From: a virus
Reading direction: 5' to 3' (one strand)
Virus record (IMG/VR): IMGVR_UViG_3300032665_000114
Coordinates: 1-34,953 of that record
DNA length: 34,953 nt
The notes under the pieces: generated by a model
Seen by the model: only the letters and a program-made list of their open reading frames with translations
The model's database searches: none
What the model was told of the DNA's origin: nothing
Program-made: the position numbers and the translations under genes
Part shown: positions 1 to 7,421 of the stretch, in pieces
How positions within the stretch are numbered: the stretch's first letter is position 1
Layout: each line of letters starts with the position of its first letter

Positions 1-1
1 G

Positions 2-763
2 CTTCCGCTTAACACCACCGTCGGGGACTTGTGTGTTCAAGCCCTGAAAGACGCCGGGGCTCTCGGCGTCGGTCAGACGGCGCTTGCGGAAGATGTCAAC
101 GATGCCTGGATTCGGCTGCAATGGTTGTTGCAGCAGTGGGAGAGGCAAAGTCTACTAGTCTATCATCTGGTGACCTACCTTCAAGTCTCCGACGGCCGGA
201 CCACGCCATACCTTGTCGGCCCTGGAAGTCCCGACATCAACATCGGAACTCCAGGGCTGACCGCCCGGCCGAATCGAATCGAGTCGGCGTTTTTCGTCCA
301 AAACATCTCAAGTCCAAATGGTCCGATTCGCTTCAGCCTCCGGCTGTTGCAGTCCATGGTTGACTACAACAACCTGGCTATGCCGGGGTTGCAAACATTT
401 AGCCTGGTTGCCTTCTACGACGCCGCATGGCCGAATGGGATGTTGTACGTCTGGCCATGGCCGAACGCGGCACAGTACTCGGTCGGGGTGACAGCCAGAG
501 AGCAACTGCCGGCGAGTTGGCCGAGTTTAACCACGAATGTGGTCCTGCCGTTCGAGTACTACCTCGCGATGGTGTCAAACCTCGCTATGCTCCTCCGACC
601 CAAGTATGGCCTCGGAACCTTCCCAGGCGACATGGTTCCGACGATTGCGAAGAATTCACTTGCTGTTCTTCGCAAAGGCAATACCAGAATTCGGAATCTC
701 GACATGCCGGCGAGCCTGAAACGAAAAGGACTTTATTCGATCTTCTCTGACCAGATGTACTAA
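2..763 (+). CDS. P22 gp4-like head-completion / tail adaptor protein (5' partial)
   Basis: The frame is open to the left edge, so the true start lies before the window; 253 codons plus stop are visible. The visible N-terminus (TTVGDLCVQALKDAGALG) followed by a helix with NDAWIRLQWLLQQWERQ is the pattern of P22 gp4-family proteins, which bind under the portal, close the packaged head and recruit the tail hub. The C-terminal half carries YYLAMVSNLAMLLRPKYG, where gp4-type proteins have a conserved helix that checks for residues lost from the lattice. It is followed 26 bases later by a small structural gene and then by a gp10-like hub, which is the P22 order. The visible part is longer than P22 gp4 itself (about 166 residues), so it is a family relative rather than an orthologue. 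Confidence 0.75.
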   Translation, partial: LPLNTTVGDLCVQALKDAGALGVGQTALAEDVNDAWIRLQWLLQQWERQSLLVYHLVTYLQVSDGRTTPYLVGPGSPDINIGTPGLTARPNRIESAFFVQNISSPNGPIRFSLRLLQSMVDYNNLAMPGLQTFSLVAFYDAAWPNGMLYVWPWPNAAQYSVGVTAREQLPASWPSLTTNVVLPFEYYLAMVSNLAMLLRPKYGLGTFPGDMVPTIAKNSLAVLRKGNTRIRNLDMPASLKRKGLYSIFSDQMY

Positions 764-789
764 CCTCATCCACGAAAGGAAACAAGAAC

Positions 790-1242
790 ATGGTTGCGAA
801 ATCTTTCTCCGGCTTGCTGAACCCCAACGATCTGACTCCCGGGCCGAGGTTGATTGACGGAAGCACGATTGCTGCGTTGGTCCAGCAAAACAACACGGGC
901 AACACCGGCCTGACTGCCCTGGCTGGCGGCGGTTACACTGGCGCGACGCCCTGCTCGAATTACATCAACGAGTTCACCACGGTCGCGAGCGCAAATGACT
1001 CGGCGGTTCTGCCGAGTGCGATCGCCGGGATCGAGATCACCGTCATCAACTCCGGCGCGCAGAATCTTCGACTTTACTGCTCCACAGGCAATCAGGCCAA
1101 TTTGAATGCCTCCGGCGTTGCCCAGGCTGACACGATTATCCCGCAAGGCGGCGGAACGGCGACGTATATCACCATCCCGGCGAATGGAACTGCGGTGATG
1201 TCGGCAACGGCCCTGGGCCGTTGGAAGAGCCAGAATTATTGA
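790..1242 (+). CDS. Small virion-region protein, unknown function
   Basis: 150 residues, preceded by a good ribosome site (AAAGGAAA, 7-8 bases before ATG). I do not recognise the family. The second half is beta-rich and threonine/glycine/asparagine-rich (AGIEITVINSGAQNLRLY, ITIPANGTAVMSATA), which suggests a compact beta-sandwich such as a head-decoration or tail-accessory protein. It sits between the gp4-like and gp10-like genes in the same operon, so a structural role is likely but is inferred only from position and composition. There is no signal peptide or membrane segment. Confidence 0.8.
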   Translation: MVAKSFSGLLNPNDLTPGPRLIDGSTIAALVQQNNTGNTGLTALAGGGYTGATPCSNYINEFTTVASANDSAVLPSAIAGIEITVINSGAQNLRLYCSTGNQANLNASGVAQADTIIPQGGGTATYITIPANGTAVMSATALGRWKSQNY

Positions 1243-1272
1243 TCGAGGTCGTGCGGCAGAACTGGCAACCTC

Positions 1273-2775
1273 ATGGCCCGGTTGGATCTCATCGGCGGAG
1301 CATACTACGGCCGGAGTGTGCTCTCCGGGGCGATGAAATGCGTTAACCTTTTTCCGGAGAAAAATCGAAAGGACGCGACCAGCCCAGTTAGTCATTACCA
1401 ACGACCGGGATTGAGGGCGCTGAGCGCTCCGATCGTCTCCGCCCCCGGCCGAGGCATTTGGCGTGCTTCTAACGGAAATGGTTACTGTGTCATCGGGCAA
1501 AACTTGTATTCCCTGGACGCTAACTGGAACTTGACTCAGGTTGGCACCTTGGTCTTTCCCGGCGCGACTGTCGTCTCCGCCGCTGACAACGGTACGACAA
1601 TGGTCATCGGGGATGGGACTGGCGTTGGCTACCAGGTGACTTTGGCGACGAACGCGTTTTCTCTCATCGCCGATCCGACGAATATTTTTGCCGGGACGAG
1701 TCAATGGCAGTACCTGGACACGTTTTTGCTTTGGGCCTTGCCGAATAGTCAACTTTTTGGCAGCTCCCTGTCGAACGAAGTCACCTTCGACGCAACGTAT
1801 GTCGCGGGGAAGACAGGGTATCCGGACAAGCTCAAGACAATTTATGTCAACAAGCGAATTTTGTATCTGTTGGGAGACCTCAAGTCTGAAGTCTGGTATG
1901 ATGCAGGAAATTCTCTTTTCCCGTTTGCGATTCTCCCTGGAGCCTACATCGAACACGGCATTGCGGCGATTCGGAGCGTTGCGAGCGCCGACACGAGTGT
2001 TTTCTGGCTCGCGCAGAATCTTCAAGGCATCGGACTGATTCTGAGACAAAAGACTTACGAGACCAAGGTTATCTCGAACCACGCGATTAGCTTCGCGATT
2101 CGGCAGATGATCGCAAATGGCGCAGATGTCTCCGACGCCGTGGCGTACACCTACACCCAAGATGGGCATTTGTTCTACGTCATCACGTTTATTTCCGGCG
2201 ACCAGACCTGGGTTTACGATGACGCGATCGGGGACCCGGAGCTGGCTTGGCATCAACGCGGGTGGACCGACAGCGACGGAGTGCTTCATCGTGAACGGCT
2301 CATCCAAGCCGCGTATATCAACGGGACGAATGTTGGGATTGATTGGCAGAATGGAACCATCTACGCCCTCGATCCGAATTATTACTTCGATCAGGTGAAT
2401 GGGGTCGCCGGGGCAATTAACTACACGAGGACCTTTCCGCAGGTCTGGATGCTAGATGGCCCAAATGGACCTGTCGATGCCTCCGGCCACGGGATGCAGT
2501 TGAGCAAGTTCACGCTCGACCTCGAGTGCGGCAACGGACCGATCGACATCAATGGATTGCCAGCAAGTGTGAGCCTCCGGTACTCCCGCGACCGGGGAAA
2601 GACATTCTCAGCGAGTGTGCTCCAATCCGCCGGGGAGCCTGGCAAGTATGAAACCCAGCCGAAATGGGGACCCCTCGGCTTCTCTCGCTTCCCGGTGTTC
2701 GAGGTCAACTATTCCTTCGCCGGCCAAGCGACGCTTAACTGCGCCTGGCTTGATGGAAAGGTGGCGACGCAGTGA
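1273..2775 (+). CDS. P22 gp10-like packaged-DNA stabilization / tail hub protein
   Basis: 500 residues, close to the 472 of P22 gp10. The N-terminus (ARLDLIGGAYYGRSVLSG then CVNLFPEK) matches the opening of gp10-type hub proteins, in which a short strand is followed by a conserved (C/V)NL(Y/F)PE motif. The middle holds repeated beta-propeller-like strands (YLLGDLKSEVWYDAGN, GIAAIRSVASADTSVFWLAQN, DGHLFYVITFISGDQTWVYD), as expected for this family. In P22, gp10 binds gp4 and forms the hub that carries the needle and tailspikes. No strong ribosome site is visible before ATG. The stop codon overlaps the next start (GTGA), so the next gene is translationally coupled. Confidence 0.8.
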   Translation: MARLDLIGGAYYGRSVLSGAMKCVNLFPEKNRKDATSPVSHYQRPGLRALSAPIVSAPGRGIWRASNGNGYCVIGQNLYSLDANWNLTQVGTLVFPGATVVSAADNGTTMVIGDGTGVGYQVTLATNAFSLIADPTNIFAGTSQWQYLDTFLLWALPNSQLFGSSLSNEVTFDATYVAGKTGYPDKLKTIYVNKRILYLLGDLKSEVWYDAGNSLFPFAILPGAYIEHGIAAIRSVASADTSVFWLAQNLQGIGLILRQKTYETKVISNHAISFAIRQMIANGADVSDAVAYTYTQDGHLFYVITFISGDQTWVYDDAIGDPELAWHQRGWTDSDGVLHRERLIQAAYINGTNVGIDWQNGTIYALDPNYYFDQVNGVAGAINYTRTFPQVWMLDGPNGPVDASGHGMQLSKFTLDLECGNGPIDINGLPASVSLRYSRDRGKTFSASVLQSAGEPGKYETQPKWGPLGFSRFPVFEVNYSFAGQATLNCAWLDGKVATQ

Positions 2776-3245
2776 CCACCGGAACAAACACCAAAGCGAA
2801 TAATCCGACGGTGCCGGATCTCGGCTTTCCGTTTGTGAACGAAGAAGGGATTATCTCGCTTCCGTGGTACAGGCTGTTGATTGACCTGCTGAGGCGAACC
2901 GGCGGGAGTCAGTATTCCGTCCCCTCGGCGGTGTACTTTGTACTGAGTTCCCTCGGCCTCACGGCGTATTTGGTTGACACGAATAAGAGCCTGGGAAATA
3001 TCATCACCACCTTGTCTCCTGGTGGCGCGGCGGTTCCTGCCGCTCCAGTGACTTCGCCGTTTGTTTACCAGGCAGCTGGGGCAGGAACCCTCCTAGTTGA
3101 ATCTGGCCAAGTTGAAATGTCCCGTGATGGAGTTAATTGGTATGTCTTTGGCCTAGCTGGTGGGGCGATTTCGCTTCGATCTGGTGATTCCGTTCGGGTT
3201 ACTTGGTACAACGTCGTGCCGAAAATCACCTGGATGCCGAGCTGA
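2772..3245 (+). CDS. Small tail-region protein, unknown function
   Basis: 157 residues, starting with GTG that overlaps the stop of the hub gene (GTGA). The N-terminal segment has the sequence GIISLPWYRLLIDLLRRTGG, a short Pro-Trp helix seen in many small proteins that follow tail hub genes in podovirus-like genomes. The C-terminal half is a predicted beta domain (GTLLVESGQVEMSRDGVNWY, SLRSGDSVRVTWYN) that could be a fibre-attachment or receptor-contact domain. I cannot assign a function. Its stop codon overlaps the next start (TGATG). Confidence 0.8.
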   Translation: MTTGTNTKANNPTVPDLGFPFVNEEGIISLPWYRLLIDLLRRTGGSQYSVPSAVYFVLSSLGLTAYLVDTNKSLGNIITTLSPGGAAVPAAPVTSPFVYQAAGAGTLLVESGQVEMSRDGVNWYVFGLAGGAISLRSGDSVRVTWYNVVPKITWMPS

Positions 3246-4318
3246 TGGCCTCTTTTGTCGTCTTCTCCGCCGGAAGAAGCCGAACGGCTTGGCTTGCCCG
3301 ACTTTTGTCCCACGGTAAGTGGACCTGCGAGCATGAGGCAAGTCGATTTGCCCGAAGTCTGGATGATGTGAAAGCGGCTTTGCGGCTGCCATATATCGGC
3401 TACATCGACACCTCCGCTGCGGCGTTTTGGCGAAATGTTGTCAAGATGGCTCCGGAGGCCAAATTTGCTGTCATCCACCGCGACCCGGAAGCCATTGTTC
3501 GCTCTTTTCTTTCCCTGCCAACGCACGGCGCGTTTACATGGGACGAGGCAAAGGTTAGACTGCACGTAGCGCAGCAGGTCGCGAAGCTAAGGCAGATTGA
3601 AGCAAGGGTACCGGGGGTCTGCAGCCTGAACGCCGATGACCTGGATGATTACGGCAAGACGAATGGACTGGTACAACATTTGACCGGGGAGACCCTGGAC
3701 CGGGTTAGGTGGAAAAAAGCGAAGAAGGTCAATGTTCAGGCGAGCGTGCCTGGGTTGTTCCGTCAGGCTGACGCCGGGAAAGAAAAACTAGCCCGGCTAG
3801 GACTCGAACTCCGACAAGAATCAATCAGGGCAATGCGTCGGGCCGCACCTGTCGACTGGTCGTCTTTCGAGTTTGTCAACCTGTCCCTGGCCAATTTTTT
3901 ATTCGCGGGGAAGGACCTGTTCATCCAGCATTCAAGAAGCGTCGGCGAGCCTGATGATTCTTGGACGAGGAAAAATCTGGAGCAATGGGCGAAAATCGAG
4001 TCGGCAGGGAATTTGTTGATTCTAACAGCCTGGAAGAACAACAAGATGGTTGGGTATCTGATGACCATTCTTTCTCCAAGTCTCGAGCGCCGTGGCTCCA
4101 TGGAGGCGGTCAACACGACTTTCTTCGCGGGGAAGGATTTTCCTGGCCTTGGTCGGAGACTCCAGCTGATAATGATAACCGCGCTGCGGGAGCTAAAATT
4201 CGACAAACTTTGGCTTCGGGATGGAACCCGTGGTTCTGGTGGTCGAATGGGCCTTATGTATTCTCGACTTGGTGCTTTGCCCGATGGCCAACTTTGGTCA
4301 TTTGACCTGAAGGATTGA
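3245..4318 (+). CDS. Sulfotransferase-like / GNAT acetyltransferase-like fusion protein
   Basis: 357 residues. The start was placed at the ATG in TGATG that overlaps the stop of the previous gene; an in-frame upstream start would run 42 bases into that gene. Residues 1-150 look like a P-loop sulfotransferase: FSAGRSRTAWL (7-17) fits the 5'-phosphosulfate loop, and RDPEAIVRSFLSL (79-91) fits the 3'-phosphate-binding motif RDPxxxxxSxxS/L. Residues 245-357 look like a GNAT fold: GNLLILTAWKNNKMVGYLMT, then GLGRRLQLIMITALRELKFDK and a terminal WLRDGTRGSGGRMGLMYSRLG. GNAT proteins are known in podovirus tail clusters; the sulfotransferase half is unexpected. The target could be a capsid or tail protein, or a host surface glycan. 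Both assignments rest on motifs only. Confidence 0.65.
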   Translation: MASFVVFSAGRSRTAWLARLLSHGKWTCEHEASRFARSLDDVKAALRLPYIGYIDTSAAAFWRNVVKMAPEAKFAVIHRDPEAIVRSFLSLPTHGAFTWDEAKVRLHVAQQVAKLRQIEARVPGVCSLNADDLDDYGKTNGLVQHLTGETLDRVRWKKAKKVNVQASVPGLFRQADAGKEKLARLGLELRQESIRAMRRAAPVDWSSFEFVNLSLANFLFAGKDLFIQHSRSVGEPDDSWTRKNLEQWAKIESAGNLLILTAWKNNKMVGYLMTILSPSLERRGSMEAVNTTFFAGKDFPGLGRRLQLIMITALRELKFDKLWLRDGTRGSGGRMGLMYSRLGALPDGQLWSFDLKD

Positions 4319-4322
4319 TCTC

Positions 4323-5069
4323 ATGGGAATGGCAGCAGCTATTGTCGGAGCCGGGGCACTTGGAGTCGCCGGGTCGGTCGCCTCGGGGGTTATTGGTGCG
4401 AACGCGGCCCAGAGTGCGGCAAGTACCCAGGCTGCTGCGGCTGACACGGCATCCAACAACACCCTCGCGATGTTCAACAAGACCCAGGCGAATCTCGCCC
4501 CGTTCGTCGGCGCGGGGACGAATGCGTTGACGCAGATGCAAAATCTCACCGGGACGAATCCGGGCGGGAACCCGCTGACCGCTCCGTTGACGGCGAAGTT
4601 CAACCCGACAATGACCGACCTCGCCGCGACGCCAGGGTATCAGTTCACCCTCGATCAGGGGCTCAAGTCGACGCAGAATGGCTTTGCGGCCCAGGGACTC
4701 GGGACCTCCGGCGCGGCGCTGAAAGGCGCGGCGAACTATGCTGAAGGGCTCGCTGGCACGACGTACCAGCAGCAGTTTCAGAATTACCTCACGCAGAACC
4801 AGCAAATCTACAACCTGCTAGGTGGACAGACTTCCCTCGGCGAGAACGCTGCCGCGACGACAGGCAACCAGGGCCTGACCGCGACCGGCCAGGCTGGCAA
4901 CTTCTTGACCTCCGGCGCTGCGGCGAGCGCGGCGGGGACGATCGGCGCGGCGAACTCGACAATTAACAGCCTATCCGGCATCAGCTCGGCTGGTAACAAC
5001 ACCGCCATGATGCTGGCGTTGAATAATTCCGGGTTGTTCAGCAGTGGTGCTGGCGCGAGCAGCGGTTAA
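4323..5069 (+). CDS. Probable DNA-ejection / internal virion protein
   Basis: 248 residues with ribosome site AAGGA ten bases before ATG. The N-terminus is a small-residue hydrophobic stretch (MGMAAAIVGAGALGVAGSV then GVIGANAAQ), typical of small podovirus ejection proteins that insert into membranes. The centre has PGYQFTLDQGLKSTQNGFAA and GLAGTTYQQQFQNYLTQNQQ, a pattern I know from phage proteins annotated as DNA-transfer or tail-associated. Alanine, glycine, asparagine, threonine and glutamine dominate and there are almost no charged residues after position 140. It lies directly before two larger candidate ejection proteins, matching the gp7-gp20-gp16 arrangement of P22. The exact equivalent is not certain. 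Confidence 0.65.
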   Translation: MGMAAAIVGAGALGVAGSVASGVIGANAAQSAASTQAAAADTASNNTLAMFNKTQANLAPFVGAGTNALTQMQNLTGTNPGGNPLTAPLTAKFNPTMTDLAATPGYQFTLDQGLKSTQNGFAAQGLGTSGAALKGAANYAEGLAGTTYQQQFQNYLTQNQQIYNLLGGQTSLGENAAATTGNQGLTATGQAGNFLTSGAAASAAGTIGAANSTINSLSGISSAGNNTAMMLALNNSGLFSSGAGASSG

Positions 5070-5080
5070 AGGAGTCCTCC

Positions 5081-5629
5081 ATGCCTGACGACGCGATGAA
5101 TACGGAATTGCCAGGGCCTTCGGCTCCCCCTGCGGCTGGCACCTTGCCCCCCGGCCATCCCCTCGCCCCGCTTGACCAAGCCCATCAACAGGCCAAAGCG
5201 GTGCATGGCAAGGTCGAGCAGGCAAGTGGAATGCTTGCCACGACGAGAGCGGAACTCGACAAACTTACGGCCCTCGGCGACGCGGTGACATCCGACGATG
5301 TGCTGGAAGGGATGTCCAAGCTCGTGGCCGCCGGGGCGGACCCAAAAGTCTTGCTGGCTCTGATGGCCGGGAATCCAGCCCAAGGCACCCCGCCGATGCC
5401 GGAGGGTGGAACCGCGCTGGCGGGCTGGATTGCCCAGCAGGACCAAACTATCAAGGCCCAGGAAGCCCAGATTGGGCAGATCAAGGCCCAGACCCAGCAC
5501 GCGCTTGGCATCGCAGCAACGAGGGTCCTCGCGGGGCACCGGGCCATGAGCATGATGGGAGCCGGCGAAGCCGGTCCGGTCCAACCTAGTGCTCCTCCGG
5601 CTGGCAATCCCAACCCTCTCCTACACTAG
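5081..5629 (+). CDS. Unknown Ala/Pro-rich virion-region protein
   Basis: 182 residues with a strong ribosome site (AAGGAG, 6 bases before ATG), 11 bases after the previous gene. Both ends are proline-rich and probably disordered (PGPSAPPAAGTLPPGHP near the start, PSAPPAGNPNPLLH at the end). The middle (about 30-80 and 120-160) is predicted helical with heptad-like spacing, for example QDQTIKAQEAQIGQIKAQTQ. This fits a scaffold-like or linker protein of the internal virion set. Its C-terminal PPAGNPNPL resembles AGSPNPL in the next gene product, a possible shared processing or docking tail. No known family recognised. Confidence 0.75.
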   Translation: MPDDAMNTELPGPSAPPAAGTLPPGHPLAPLDQAHQQAKAVHGKVEQASGMLATTRAELDKLTALGDAVTSDDVLEGMSKLVAAGADPKVLLALMAGNPAQGTPPMPEGGTALAGWIAQQDQTIKAQEAQIGQIKAQTQHALGIAATRVLAGHRAMSMMGAGEAGPVQPSAPPAGNPNPLLH

Positions 5630-5640
5630 GACCTGACTCG

Positions 5641-7419
5641 ATGCCGACCGTTGACACCGACCTGAACCCCGTCCCGTTCAATCCTGGCGGAGACATGAAC
5701 CCCCTCGGCGTTGTTGACAACGTCATGACGCTGCGGGGGAAGATGCTGCAACAGCAGCAGATGTCGCAGATGCTGGCGGCGAGGCAAAAGTTTGGCCAGA
5801 TCGTCGCGGCGACCCAGGCGAGCGGTGGTTCTATGGAAGACGGGCTCAATGCGGCCCTGAAAGATCCGCTGGTTGCTGGGTATGGCGGGGAGCTTTACGC
5901 CCAGTATAAACAAGGCTTGCTAGCAAATGTGCAGATTCAGGGGGAACAGCAACGGCAGTCCGTCGATGGTCTCGGTGTGGTGCATAAGGCAATCGCGGCA
6001 GCCGGAGACGATCCGAGGAACTTTGACAAATCGGTGAATGCCGGACTTGCGGCATTGAGCCCGACTGCGCGCGCGCGCGACGCCGAGGCCGTTGGACATA
6101 TCAAGACCATGCTGACGACGAACCCGGATGGAACCCCGGCAGATCCGGCGACTTATGCCGCGAACCGCGCTCGCTGGGCGATCTCCACCGGCGCTCTGGA
6201 TCCTGGAACGATCGGGGCGTTGTACGGTACTCCGAAGGAAGTTGACCAAGGCGGGCAGAAAGCTTTTGGCAACGTGACTTCAACCCTTCCGGGGTATCCT
6301 GGCGCTCCGGCTCCGGGAAGTTTTACCCCTGGCTCCATCGTCCCCATGGGCGTCGCGCCGAGGACGGAGGTGACCCCTGGTGGGGGTAGTCTGACCATCC
6401 CGGCAGTGCCTCCGGGAGCTGCGAATCCGTTGACTGGAGGAGGGGGACAGGGTGCGACTCCGGCTCCTCCGGCTGGAAGTCCCAACCCCCTCAGCGCGGC
6501 AAGTTCCATTCCGACCACGAATCTCGCCGGCTCCCCGGCCCAACCCATGCCGAGCGCGGGAGCCGGAACGGCAAGCGGCAAGACGACTCCGACCTCGACC
6601 TTCGGCGGCGGGCCGACTGTTGCCCCGGACGACATCCTGCCTAAACCGGTGCTTGGGACCAACGGACTGCCGGTTCGCACGGCGGATCAGCAAGGCTCGG
6701 TGGGGGAGCTGGTCAAGCAGTTTAACGAACACCAGCCGCAATATGACATGACAGCCCAGTCTCTCGCCCGGCTTGACAACGCGAAGGATAACATTCAGAC
6801 TCTGGCTAAAGGTGGTGGGTGGATGACGCCGGGAGCTGCAGGAGCCATTCGGGCAAATCTGGGCAATGTTATCAATACATTCTCTGCTATTGTTGACCCC
6901 AAGGCCCCTCCGCCTGTTGACATCAACAAGGTCGCGGCGGCCCAGGATTTGATCAAGGAGACCAACACTCTCGGTTTCTCCCTCGCCCATCAGATGTTCG
7001 GCGGGGGCAGAGAGCCGCTCGGGATCGTCAACGATGCGATCAGCTCGGTTCCTGGAATTGAGAACTCGCCTCTCGGCGGAATGCTAGTTGCTGACATTCT
7101 CAAAGCCGGTGCGACCTGGCAACTGGATCAACGGGCCTTTAAGCAGGACTGGCTGGAACGAACCCACGGCGACCTTACCGGCGCGGATACGGCGTTTGCC
7201 AAGCTGAACCCTCCTAGCTCCTACATGGGCAAGGTAATGGAGACCTACGGCCTCGGGCCGAAAGGGTTCACGAGCCCGGAGGCGGTGAAATCTGCCGTCC
7301 AAAACCACCTGATAACGTCGAAAATGGCCTATGACCAGATGAAGGCCCAAGGGATGATCTCGGACAAAGTCTACAACGCGGCGGCCAAGCGAGACTTTGA
7401 ACCTACTGGGAGTCAATAA
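5641..7419 (+). CDS. Putative DNA-ejection protein, mid-size
   Basis: 592 residues. The N-terminal 200 residues are helical and glutamine-rich (MLQQQQMSQMLAARQKF); residues about 210-335 are a long proline/glycine/serine/threonine-rich linker; the C-terminal 250 residues are again folded and helical (AQDLIKETNTLGFSLAHQMF, WQLDQRAFKQDWLERTHGDL). Size, domain rhythm and position between a small and a very large internal protein fit the middle ejection protein of P22-like phages (gp20 place), but I see no specific diagnostic motif. It is followed by the next gene after two bases. Confidence 0.6.
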   Translation: MPTVDTDLNPVPFNPGGDMNPLGVVDNVMTLRGKMLQQQQMSQMLAARQKFGQIVAATQASGGSMEDGLNAALKDPLVAGYGGELYAQYKQGLLANVQIQGEQQRQSVDGLGVVHKAIAAAGDDPRNFDKSVNAGLAALSPTARARDAEAVGHIKTMLTTNPDGTPADPATYAANRARWAISTGALDPGTIGALYGTPKEVDQGGQKAFGNVTSTLPGYPGAPAPGSFTPGSIVPMGVAPRTEVTPGGGSLTIPAVPPGAANPLTGGGGQGATPAPPAGSPNPLSAASSIPTTNLAGSPAQPMPSAGAGTASGKTTPTSTFGGGPTVAPDDILPKPVLGTNGLPVRTADQQGSVGELVKQFNEHQPQYDMTAQSLARLDNAKDNIQTLAKGGGWMTPGAAGAIRANLGNVINTFSAIVDPKAPPPVDINKVAAAQDLIKETNTLGFSLAHQMFGGGREPLGIVNDAISSVPGIENSPLGGMLVADILKAGATWQLDQRAFKQDWLERTHGDLTGADTAFAKLNPPSSYMGKVMETYGLGPKGFTSPEAVKSAVQNHLITSKMAYDQMKAQGMISDKVYNAAAKRDFEPTGSQ

Positions 7420-7421
7420 CC

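Noticed and set aside
766-2307. Long minus-strand frame of 513 codons opposite the small structural and gp10-like genes
   Set aside because: Antisense to two well-supported virion genes; low-complexity Arg/Gly/Val-rich product with no motif and no ribosome site. It is an effect of GC-rich codon use.
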